This document shows, one piece after another, positions 1 through 7,187 of a stretch of DNA of 7,834 bases (its first letter is position 1; each line of letters opens with the position of its first letter). Source of the DNA: Candidatus Parcubacteria bacterium (GTDB lineage Bacteria; Patescibacteriota; Patescibacteriia; CAIXNZ01); contig JAPLYF010000079.1 in the NCBI GenBank assembly GCA_026395675.1, positions 1-7,834 on the forward strand. Direction: 5' to 3'. The notes under the pieces are model-generated. The model did not search any database. It was not told the DNA's origin and was given only the letters and a program-made list of their open reading frames with translations. Position numbers and translations under genes: made by a program.

Positions 1-1
1 T

Positions 2-715
2 TTAAAAATTGTTAAACTGGCAAAAATACTAGGTTTTAAAATTATCCATATAATTAGTAACGGTCGCAAGTACAATAATGAAAAATTTTTAGGACAGCTT
101 ATTAAAAATGGGGTTAATCGGTTTTCAGTTTCTATCCATAGTCATCAGCCAGAAGTTGAAGATTATTTGACGCAAAGGCCGGGCGGATTTGAGGAAAAAA
201 TACAGGGCTTAAAGAATTTAGTTAAATTGAATCAGCATATTTCTGTTAATTTGGTAATAAATAATTTAAATTACAAAGATATTTTGGAAACATTGAGTTT
301 TTTTAAGGAATTAGGCATTAATGATTTTCGTTTGAATTTTATTTGGCTGCATGGCCGGGCAAAAGATAATAAAGATTTATTTCTTAAATATTCAGATTTT
401 CTGCCTTCACTTGATGAAATTATTAGACAGTCGAAAATTAATAATTTTACTATTGCATTTGAGGGCATACCCGCCTGTTTGATAAATGATAAGAATAAGT
501 TGGATTATATTGGTGAATTAAGAGATTTAAATACTGAAGTAGTTGCTTTTAACAACCCGCAAAAAGAGCGTGAAAATTTTAATTGGCAGGAGAGGAAAGC
601 CAATGAATTTAAAATCAAGCATGAAAACTGCTCTAAGTGTAAGTTTGCTAATCTTTGTGAGGGGGTTTGGAAAAATTACATTGATATTTATGGCTGGAGC
701 GAATTTAATTTTTAA
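2..715 (+). CDS. Radical SAM enzyme with twitch-like C-terminal cluster domain, 5' partial
   Basis: The reading frame is open from base 2, so the true start lies upstream; the TTG at 167 is only an internal codon. The 237 visible residues align with the third radical SAM gene of this window (2888-4690) from about its residue 64 onward, so about 63 N-terminal residues are missing, including the expected CxxxCxxC and GGEPT motifs. Shared landmarks are an SNGR motif (19-22), an SIHS strand, LTxxPG, QGxKNL, VIN-x-x-NYKD, and the auxiliary-cluster cysteines C159 (in IPACL), C210, C213 and C219, followed by EGVWKNY and FGWxEF-like GWSEF. Four cysteines in this pattern fit one auxiliary [4Fe-4S] cluster, as in twitch-type radical SAM enzymes. 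The family generates a 5'-deoxyadenosyl radical from SAM to modify a substrate, here unknown. It sits 3 bp before a kinase gene in the same frame. The family call is strong; the substrate is unknown. Confidence 0.88.
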   Translation, partial: LKIVKLAKILGFKIIHIISNGRKYNNEKFLGQLIKNGVNRFSVSIHSHQPEVEDYLTQRPGGFEEKIQGLKNLVKLNQHISVNLVINNLNYKDILETLSFFKELGINDFRLNFIWLHGRAKDNKDLFLKYSDFLPSLDEIIRQSKINNFTIAFEGIPACLINDKNKLDYIGELRDLNTEVVAFNNPQKERENFNWQERKANEFKIKHENCSKCKFANLCEGVWKNYIDIYGWSEFNF

Positions 716-718
716 ATT

Positions 719-2035
719 ATGAAAATAAAATTGTATAAAAAATCAGCACCCAAAATAGGCCTAATAAAACAGGCAATCTGTTATGATAAATTGGTTAAGC
801 TTTTAGGCGTTAATAAGGGTTTAAAAATTCTTGAAACAGGTGTTGATAGAGCAGAAATATTTTTAAAAATAAAAAATATAGGCAATAAGGAGATTTTTTA
901 TCTTGGCTTGTCTCCTTTCATTAATAATAAGCATTTTTTAAATATAAATAACCGATTATTTATTTATTCACACTTAAATAAATATTTGATTAATAATAAA
1001 ATAAGCCAATTAATATTAAAGTTGCTGTATATTAATCTCAAAAAAAATGATTATTTAGTTGAAAGCATTCTGGACTTGATTGAGGAGGAAGGCAGGATTG
1101 ATTTTAAAAATAAAATCAATAAATTACCTAAAGATAAGACAAAAATTTTAAAATTTATTGACAAGATAAACTTAGAGAAAATACGCGACTTCTGGCCATT
1201 TGTTCAATCTTATAAATATATTGGTTTTAATTTATTGGAGGGGGCTAGAGATGGAAGATTTCATCTTGTCTTAAGGGATGATCACGATACTCATTATTTT
1301 TTAAAAATTATTATTAATAACCAGCAGATCAATAGATTTGACTGTCGGACGATTTTAGCATTAAATAAATTCTTGAAAAATAAAATTAAGACACCAAATA
1401 TTATTGATTGTAAGGAAAATATTAATATTGCCGGTAATAATTCAACCTTGATTTTGTATGAATATATCAATAGGGATAATAGGATTGATGAGACTAATAT
1501 TAAAATGGTAGCCAGGGAGCTGGCTGGCCTCCATCAGATAAATATTGGTAGTCAAAGAAAGAAAATACCGAAAATTTTTTTCAGCGATTCTTTCAGCGAT
1601 ATTTTGAAAAAAGTAAGCATGAATATGCAATCAGCAAAAATTATAAGTAAAAACAATGCAAAAATATTCGCGAAAGCAGCGGAGTATTTTACGCATGAAA
1701 ATTCCCAAAAGGGTTTGTGCCACTTTGATCTGGAGGAGCGACATGTTTTAATAAGTAATAATCAGGTCTATCTGATTGATTTTGATTCAAGCTGTTACGA
1801 CAAAGTTATTTTTGATTGCGCTTTATTAATTAACGATTTTATTAAAAAGAAAAAAATTCATTTAATTAAGCCATTTTTGATTGAATACTTTGCTCATAAT
1901 AAAACAATTAAATATGAGAAGGAATTGGTTTTTTTTGCTTCAGTTATTATGGGTCATTTTATAAATTATACCAATAAAGATGTTAATAAAATTTTAAGGC
2001 AAATTATTAAATATTATTCTGGTTTATGTCTTTAA
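719..2035 (+). CDS. APH/choline-kinase-like phosphotransferase with unrecognised N-terminal domain
   Basis: A 438-residue protein. The C-terminal part (about 160-400) reads as an aminoglycoside/choline kinase-like fold: a glycine-containing loop near 175-180 (EGARDGRF), a candidate ATP-binding lysine K196 in YFLKII, a hinge LYEYI (246-250), the helix motif ELAGLHQ (267-273), a catalytic loop HFDLEERH (335-342), a metal-binding IDFD (353-356), and the following D366 in FDCALL. The catalytic base D337 and D354 are kept, but the position normally Asn in HxDxxxxN is His342. Residues 1-155 match no family I recognise; KILETGV (36-42) faintly recalls a methyltransferase glycine loop, but I do not claim that. 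It starts at ATG 3 bp after the radical SAM gene, in the same frame, and its 3' end overlaps the next radical SAM gene by 10 bp, so it is probably co-translated. The substrate is likely a small molecule or the cassette's product; this is inference. Confidence 0.75.
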   Translation: MKIKLYKKSAPKIGLIKQAICYDKLVKLLGVNKGLKILETGVDRAEIFLKIKNIGNKEIFYLGLSPFINNKHFLNINNRLFIYSHLNKYLINNKISQLILKLLYINLKKNDYLVESILDLIEEEGRIDFKNKINKLPKDKTKILKFIDKINLEKIRDFWPFVQSYKYIGFNLLEGARDGRFHLVLRDDHDTHYFLKIIINNQQINRFDCRTILALNKFLKNKIKTPNIIDCKENINIAGNNSTLILYEYINRDNRIDETNIKMVARELAGLHQINIGSQRKKIPKIFFSDSFSDILKKVSMNMQSAKIISKNNAKIFAKAAEYFTHENSQKGLCHFDLEERHVLISNNQVYLIDFDSSCYDKVIFDCALLINDFIKKKKIHLIKPFLIEYFAHNKTIKYEKELVFFASVIMGHFINYTNKDVNKILRQIIKYYSGLCL

Positions 2036-2877
2036 TCCGTCTGACAAATTTATGCAATGAGAAATGTTTGTTTTGCAATTTTCCAGATGATTGCCGGACT
2101 TTAAGTTTGGACGAGGTAAAAAAGGAAATTGAGACAAGCATTACTGATGGCTCAGTTACTTTTACTGGTGGCGAACCAACAATTTTTCAGTATCTTAAAG
2201 AAGCAATTAGTTATGCCAAGCAAAAGAATATTAAAAACATTGAACTTCAAAGCAATTGTTTTTTGCTGGCAGATATAAATAAAGCAAAAGAATTAAAGCA
2301 AGCAGGCTTGACTGGAGTATTCGTGACCATTCATTCTGATAATGAAAAAATATTTGAACAAGTTACTCAAGTTTTGGGTAGTTTTCAAAAAAATTTGCAA
2401 GGGATTAAAAATTTAATTGACTTGGGAATTAAGGTGCGTATTAATATTGTTATAAACTCTTTGAATTATAAGGATCTCCTCTCAATCACTAAATTTATCT
2501 ATGATAAATTTCCGCAAATTGAAAGCATTGATTATTCATTTGTAGTGCCAGTGGCCAATGTTTTGCAGCGGCCTTATTTATTGCCAAAAATAAATCAGGT
2601 TGTGCCATATTTAAAAAAGGCCTATGAGTTTTGTCAAGAAAATAAAATTAATTTTTCCAATCCTGGCTGTGGCGTGCCATTATGTTTTATTCCGGAGTAT
2701 AAAGAAAATAGTTTGGAATATAATATTTTAAAATCAAGCAAGCAAAATGATGTAATTAAAGATAATCAGACGGAAAAAATTAAATTCCCCAAATGCCAAG
2801 ATTGCGAATTTGATCAATATTGTCTTGGCTTTTGGCCAAACTATATAAAGATTCATGGCGATAGTGAATTTATTTAA
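2026..2877 (+). CDS. Radical SAM enzyme with twitch-like C-terminal cluster domain
   Basis: A complete 283-residue radical SAM protein. The SAM-cluster motif is C10-x3-C14-x2-C17, very close to the N-terminus, which supports the ATG at 2026. TGGEPT (47-52) is the SAM amino-group binding strand. Later landmarks are LQSNC (74-78, Cys where the other two copies have Gly), TIHS (101-104), QGIKNL (125-130) and VIN-x-x-NYKD (142-150). The C-terminus has C220 in VPLCF, then C257, C260 and C266 and a GFWPNY ... GDSEF tail, which fits one auxiliary [4Fe-4S] cluster. It is paralogous to its two radical SAM neighbours but the most diverged of the three. It begins inside the kinase gene (10 bp overlap, no Shine-Dalgarno), which suggests translational coupling, and ends 10 bp before the next gene. 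Such enzymes act in the cytoplasm on peptides or metabolites; which one is not visible here. Confidence 0.9.
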   Translation: MSLIRLTNLCNEKCLFCNFPDDCRTLSLDEVKKEIETSITDGSVTFTGGEPTIFQYLKEAISYAKQKNIKNIELQSNCFLLADINKAKELKQAGLTGVFVTIHSDNEKIFEQVTQVLGSFQKNLQGIKNLIDLGIKVRINIVINSLNYKDLLSITKFIYDKFPQIESIDYSFVVPVANVLQRPYLLPKINQVVPYLKKAYEFCQENKINFSNPGCGVPLCFIPEYKENSLEYNILKSSKQNDVIKDNQTEKIKFPKCQDCEFDQYCLGFWPNYIKIHGDSEFI

Positions 2878-2887
2878 TTAATATTTT

Positions 2888-4690
2888 ATGGATAGAGTTG
2901 ATATAAAAATTGGGTTTAAATGCAATAATTTTTGCCAGTTTTGCGTCCAAGGTGAAAAAAGAAATAAATTTGAAAATAGGACATTAGAGCAAATTAAGAA
3001 GGCGTTAGCTGAAGCAAAAGAACAAGGCACAGAAGGAGTGGTTTTTACAGGCGGCGAACCTACTATTCATCCTGATATTTTGGCTGTGGTCAAATATGCA
3101 AGAGATTTAGGATTTAAAAATATTCAGATCCAAAGTAATGGCAGGATGTTTGCTTATTTGGATTTTTGCAAAAAATTAGTTTTAGCAGGAGCCAATGAAT
3201 TTTCTCCTGCTTTGCATGGCTCTAAACCAGAAATTCACGATGAACTAACCAATAGTCCTGGTGCTTGGCAGCAAGTAGTTCAGGGCATAAAGAATTTAAA
3301 ATTTCTTGGCCAATATGTTTTGACTAATACAGTAATTAATTCAAAGAATTATAAAGATTTACCCAATTTAGCTCAACTACTTGTTAATTTAGGAGTTGAC
3401 CAATTCCAATTTGCTTTTGTGCATATATTAGGCACAGCCGCAAAAAATAAAGACTGGCTAGTGCCCAAAATGAGCGAAGTGATGCCTTTTGTAAAAAAGG
3501 GTTTGGATATCGGCATTGTTGCTGGAAAAAGAGTTATGACCGAGGCCATTCCTTATTGCCTGATGCAGGGTTATGAAGATTATATTGCGGAAAAAATTAT
3601 GCCAGAAACAAAAATTGTTGATGCTGAAGGTGTGATTGAAAATTTTTCCGAATATCGTCTGAATAAAGGTAAGGTAAAAAGAGAAGAATGCAAGATATGC
3701 AAATATTTTAAAATTTGCGAAGGGCCATGGAAAGAATACCCGGAAATTTTTGGCTGGGATGAATTCATGCCAGTAATTATGCAGCAAGCTGATTTTGTTA
3801 AGCTAGCAGATTATGATCAAGAATTATGCAGGCAAATTTCTGATTTGTATGACTTAGGCAAGATTATTTCGGTTTTTAAATATCAGGGGCATACCTGCAA
3901 TCAAGTTCATTTATTTGAATTTGAAAACAAGAAAGTGATTGTTAAATTAACTAAATATAAAGAGGGCAAAATTTTATTGGAAAAAGAATTGCTTGATAAA
4001 TTTCAAGATTTAAATTTCCCGAAACTTTTAATCAATAAAATAAGCCAACCATTTTTTGAATATAAAGGCAACTTGATAAAAGTATACGAATTCATAGAAG
4101 GCAAAAAAATTAATCTTGAGAATAATCTTGATATTGTGACCGAATTTATTAATAAAATGGGAGAAAATGATTGGTCAAATTTTTATAATGCAGATGATGT
4201 TTATAAAAAAACAAAAGCTGAATTTGAAAAAGCAAATGAATTAGCCAGGGAAGATGAACTATTTAACGGATTTGTAGATTTTTGTGCTGATAATCGGCAA
4301 ATTCTGAATGAGTATTTTCAAAACAGAGAAAAAATAATTCCCTACCATAATCTTGATGTAATTCGTGGTTTTGGCAGGGATTATATTTTAGAGACAGAAC
4401 ATTTGACTGAAAATTTTTATCCTTTTATCTATGCCATCGCAAATTACTTTGTAGATATTCTTGACAAGGCAAATGATAAAAATATTGAAAAAACAAAAGT
4501 TAATAACATTTTGAATAGTATTTTGACTAAAATTAATTTTGAGATAGATAAAAATAAAATAAAACTTATTAAGATTCTTATTTTAAGCATTTTATTAAAT
4601 AGGATTTTTGACAAGAGCAATAATCCAGAGCAAAAAGGACAGAATAAATATTTAAATTTATATAAGACAATTGCTTATGTATATATCTGA
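2888..4690 (+). CDS. Radical SAM enzyme fused to a degenerate kinase-like domain
   Basis: A 600-residue two-part protein. Residues 1-295 form a full radical SAM module: C12-x3-C16-x2-C19, TGGEPT (54-59), SNGR (83-86), QGIKNL (132-137), VINSKNYKD (149-157), C224 in IPYCL, then C268, C271 and C277 and EGPWKEY ... FGWDEF (to 293). After a short linker, residues about 310-530 resemble an APH-type kinase: loop QGHTCNQVHLFEF, lysine K353 in VIVKL, Glu-rich helix LLEKELL (363-369), and hinge KVYEFIEG (398-405). The catalytic segment is degraded: HNLD (487-490) stands in place of HGDL, no downstream Asn is evident, and YILETE (499-504) replaces the IDFD metal-binding motif. It may be a pseudokinase that binds a nucleotide or substrate. 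Residues 530-600 are Lys-rich and helical, without a known family. The last 14 bp overlap the next gene. The radical SAM half is certain; the kinase-like half is a fold-level reading. Confidence 0.85.
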   Translation: MDRVDIKIGFKCNNFCQFCVQGEKRNKFENRTLEQIKKALAEAKEQGTEGVVFTGGEPTIHPDILAVVKYARDLGFKNIQIQSNGRMFAYLDFCKKLVLAGANEFSPALHGSKPEIHDELTNSPGAWQQVVQGIKNLKFLGQYVLTNTVINSKNYKDLPNLAQLLVNLGVDQFQFAFVHILGTAAKNKDWLVPKMSEVMPFVKKGLDIGIVAGKRVMTEAIPYCLMQGYEDYIAEKIMPETKIVDAEGVIENFSEYRLNKGKVKREECKICKYFKICEGPWKEYPEIFGWDEFMPVIMQQADFVKLADYDQELCRQISDLYDLGKIISVFKYQGHTCNQVHLFEFENKKVIVKLTKYKEGKILLEKELLDKFQDLNFPKLLINKISQPFFEYKGNLIKVYEFIEGKKINLENNLDIVTEFINKMGENDWSNFYNADDVYKKTKAEFEKANELAREDELFNGFVDFCADNRQILNEYFQNREKIIPYHNLDVIRGFGRDYILETEHLTENFYPFIYAIANYFVDILDKANDKNIEKTKVNNILNSILTKINFEIDKNKIKLIKILILSILLNRIFDKSNNPEQKGQNKYLNLYKTIAYVYI

Positions 4691-5618
4691 TCAACAACTA
4701 GAAGGGATGATAGCAAATTTGATAAATTTATTTACAAAATGGGGTATAAAGCAGAATGATTGGATTCTTAGTAATAAATTTGTGAACAAAAAATATTTGA
4801 ATGAGCTAAATACTTCATTGGAAGCGCGTATTTTATTAAAAGAGTATTGTATTCCTTGGAAGACAAATCAAAATGAATCAGTTTTGCCACCAAAAGATTC
4901 TGAATTTCTCAAGGAGTATTTGGATTACATTAATAACAATTTGTATATTGAAATTCAGGGCATAAATAAAAAAAGTTTTTTTAATTATTTAAAATTTTCT
5001 GAAAAGGTACAATTAAAGAATGGGCTATGTTTTTTACAGCTTGCTCCACTATTTTATACCAAAACATTTGGTCGTAAATTTTTTATAACTAAATCTAGGG
5101 CAAAGAAAACCCAAAAGTTCGGTTCTTATAGAGGCCTCTTGAATTTAAAAGAAAAATTGTTTTTATATGCTGAATTTGTAAAAGATAAGGAAATCCTTCT
5201 GGAATTAGAAAAATTTCAAGAAAGTAGGAACCAAAATATAGGAGAATTTTTTAAAGGAACAATAATCAATAACCTAAATGTCAAGGGAAGGGTTAAATTA
5301 ATATTTGAACACGAAAAAGGGATGCCAATGAAAATGGATATTAACAAAGAAGATATATTAGTAATGAATTATGCAACTATATCTTTATTGCCATTGATTG
5401 TTAAAGCAGGAGGTATTATTACCCAAACAGGCAGCTTTTCTTCGCATGCGGCAATCATTTGTCGTGAATTCCAAATACCTTGCATTATAGGAGTGAAAGA
5501 TATTCTTCTGGAGCTATTTAATGACGATATAGTAGAAATAAATTTTAATTTAGGCGGGGTTAAATTAATAAAGCCAACACAGATAGATTTTAAAGAAATA
5601 ATAAAAGGTTTAAAATAA
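4677..5618 (+). CDS. Phosphohistidine swivelling (PEP-utilising mobile) domain protein
   Basis: A 313-residue protein from the ATG at 4677, preferred to a TTG two codons upstream. The C-terminal part (about 190-300) matches the mobile phosphohistidine domain of PEP synthase, pyruvate phosphate dikinase and rifampin phosphotransferase: FKGTII ... VKGRVKLIF entry strands, a DILVM strand, KAGGIITQTGSFSSHAAI with the phospho-accepting His257, CREFQIPCIIGV, and a closing GGVKLI. The glycine pair usual before the Thr/Ser-His is replaced by GSFS, but the His is kept. The N-terminal 190 residues are helical and charged, with no family I can name; their spacing and a LYAEFVKDKEI segment recall the linker of PEP-synthase-like proteins. 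There is no ATP-grasp nucleotide domain and no PEP-binding barrel, so a phosphate donor must be another protein if the domain is active. It overlaps the radical SAM-kinase fusion gene by 14 bp, so it very likely belongs to the same pathway. Confidence 0.8.
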   Translation: MYISDQQLEGMIANLINLFTKWGIKQNDWILSNKFVNKKYLNELNTSLEARILLKEYCIPWKTNQNESVLPPKDSEFLKEYLDYINNNLYIEIQGINKKSFFNYLKFSEKVQLKNGLCFLQLAPLFYTKTFGRKFFITKSRAKKTQKFGSYRGLLNLKEKLFLYAEFVKDKEILLELEKFQESRNQNIGEFFKGTIINNLNVKGRVKLIFEHEKGMPMKMDINKEDILVMNYATISLLPLIVKAGGIITQTGSFSSHAAIICREFQIPCIIGVKDILLELFNDDIVEINFNLGGVKLIKPTQIDFKEIIKGLK

Positions 5619-5675
5619 ATAGGTCTAACTTATTAAAAAGTCAATGGAATTTACGATTTATACTATTAAATTAAT

Positions 5676-7172
5676 ATGCTGGATTTTATATATAAATTTT
5701 TAAATGAATATTCATTTCTGGCAGCTGCCATCTTATTTGGCATCATTGTTACCATTGAAGATTTTAAAATAGATAAAATTAGGAACAGATGGATAAAATG
5801 GGGTCTGATCACAGGTTTTTATTTGTATCTTTTGAATATAGTTTATTTTATTTTGACTCATCAAGTTATTGAATTGCAAAATTATTGGCAGATAATTCTA
5901 AATACCTTGATTGCTTTTGCCCTGGGTTTTGCTTTGTGGTATTTCAAGCTCTGGTCTGGCGGGGATGCCAAACTTTTTACGCTCTATGTTTTTTTAATTC
6001 CAATTAGTTATTATTCTGAATGGTACCTTGTCTATTGGCCGCCTTTAAATTTACTGATTAATATTACTATTCCGATTTTTATTTATTTGCTGATTAAATT
6101 TTTACTTTACCCGTTTCAATTGCTGATAAATTACCTAAAAAATCCACGTTTGCTTAAGGAATATTATAAAAATTACAAAGCGCAAAAAAGATTAGATAAG
6201 AAAAAAATAAAAGAATATTTAGCTGCGGCTTTAAGCTTTGTTATAATTTTGATATTTTTTCAAATTATAAGAGTGCGTTTGGGGGATATTTTGCACCCTT
6301 ATCTCGGCAGCTTAATGGTTGCATTTTATTTTTTTATGGGCTTTGTGGTTTTTCAGCCCTTGCGGACTTTAATGCAAAAAAGAATTGTTTTAGCTTCAAT
6401 TTTATTCATTGCTTATTTTGTGGCTGGCATTATATTTTTTCGCAATTTGGTTTATGCAGATTTACATAGAATAATTGCCTTGCAGTTTATTTTTATGCTC
6501 TCTTATTATTACATTTTTAAATACAGCAAGGCCTTAATCATGTTTTTGTATAATTCAGCTGAAGTAAAAATGATTCCAGTGGCTGCCTTGCAAGCTGGGG
6601 CTTATATTAATAAAGATTATGTCAGAAATATTTTAGGCAATCGGTTTAATTTGGAAGAGTTTAAAAATAGCTTAGATTCAGTTTTGGAAAATGATGAAAA
6701 AGAAAAGCTCTGGAATTTACTTAAGCAAAAATCAGGGCAAAGCCAAAAGGAAGGGCAATATGCTCAGCTGGTCATGTATTTACGTCCGCAAAGCTGGCCG
6801 TATTTTATCAAGCAAATTTATCAGATTAGAAAACAAAAAAAGGCCGACAAGGATTTATTGGCCAAAGTTTCAGCCAAGTTAAATGAACAGCAAAGATCAG
6901 AATTAGAAAATATTTTAAATCACACGGATGAATTCAAGAAGTTTTTAAAGTCAATTCGCGGAAAATTAACTGCGGAGCAGGCTGAAAAAATTAAAGCCAT
7001 GATTAGTCAAAGAAATGAAGAGGTAAAAGCGCATGGCTTACAGCCAATAGATAAAATTATTTTGCATAAAACATTTGCTTTTGCGCCGTTTATGCTCTTG
7101 GGAGTTTTAATTACCATTATAACTAAAAGTTCATTGATCCATTTGATTTATCAATACATTTTGCACAGATAG
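5676..7172 (+). CDS. A24-type prepilin/preflagellin peptidase-like membrane protein, enlarged
   Basis: A 498-residue integral membrane protein. It carries the two-aspartate signature of A24 peptidases, which cut the leader of type IV pilin-like precursors at the membrane: D29 in IEDFKIDKIRN, with Asn eight residues later as in the family's D-x6-IPN motif, and D97 in SGGDAKL, equivalent to GxGD-x-KL. Hydrophobic segments lie near 14-27, 43-61, 73-90, 101-118, 125-150, 181-197, 209-226, 237-255 and 266-282. Residues about 300-460 are soluble and rich in Lys, Glu and Gln, mostly helical. The final segment (466-484, AFAPFMLLGVLIT) resembles the closing PF-x-P-x-x-x-x-G helix of A24 enzymes. Family members are usually about 200-260 residues, so some 300 residues appear inserted before the last helix. 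It starts 57 bp after the preceding gene, with no Shine-Dalgarno and only a weak promoter candidate (AAGTCA, 17 bp, TACTAT, 5638-5666). A functional link to the upstream cassette is not evident. Confidence 0.78.
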   Translation: MLDFIYKFLNEYSFLAAAILFGIIVTIEDFKIDKIRNRWIKWGLITGFYLYLLNIVYFILTHQVIELQNYWQIILNTLIAFALGFALWYFKLWSGGDAKLFTLYVFLIPISYYSEWYLVYWPPLNLLINITIPIFIYLLIKFLLYPFQLLINYLKNPRLLKEYYKNYKAQKRLDKKKIKEYLAAALSFVIILIFFQIIRVRLGDILHPYLGSLMVAFYFFMGFVVFQPLRTLMQKRIVLASILFIAYFVAGIIFFRNLVYADLHRIIALQFIFMLSYYYIFKYSKALIMFLYNSAEVKMIPVAALQAGAYINKDYVRNILGNRFNLEEFKNSLDSVLENDEKEKLWNLLKQKSGQSQKEGQYAQLVMYLRPQSWPYFIKQIYQIRKQKKADKDLLAKVSAKLNEQQRSELENILNHTDEFKKFLKSIRGKLTAEQAEKIKAMISQRNEEVKAHGLQPIDKIILHKTFAFAPFMLLGVLITIITKSSLIHLIYQYILHR

Positions 7173-7187
7173 GCCTTTACAGGTCTA
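7170..7187 (+). other. Small hairpin at the end of the peptidase-like gene
   Basis: TAGGCC and GGTCTA form a 6-bp stem with one G-U pair, and the six-base loop TTTACA is exactly the -35 element of the next promoter. The stem includes the stop codon TAG. No T tract follows, so it is not a typical intrinsic terminator, and it may be chance. Confidence 0.25.

Noticed and set aside
271..468. Minus-strand open frame of 65 residues inside the first radical SAM gene
   Set aside because: Antisense shadow of a conserved coding region.
167..715. Radical SAM gene starting at the TTG at 167
   Set aside because: The frame is open to the window edge, and upstream residues match the radical SAM paralogue, so the gene is a 5' partial instead.
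1442..1630. Minus-strand open frame of 62 residues inside the kinase gene
   Set aside because: Antisense to the kinase helix region; no independent support.
3458..3787. Minus-strand open frame of 109 residues
   Set aside because: It lies antisense to the conserved radical SAM C-terminus, is rich in Phe and His as expected for a shadow, and has no recognisable motif.
4688..4690. TGA read as an amino acid (alternative code, as in some candidate phyla)
   Set aside because: Reading through 4688-4690 meets another TGA soon after, the next gene starts within the overlap, and no TGA interrupts a conserved domain.
5619..5675. Terminator between the swivelling-domain gene and the peptidase-like gene
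   Set aside because: Only a 5-bp AT stem (AATAA/TTATT) is present and there is no T tract, so it is too weak to call.
6691..6882. Plus-strand out-of-frame open frame inside the peptidase-like gene
   Set aside because: It is Lys-rich and shares no motif; the covering frame continues through it to a peptidase-like last helix.
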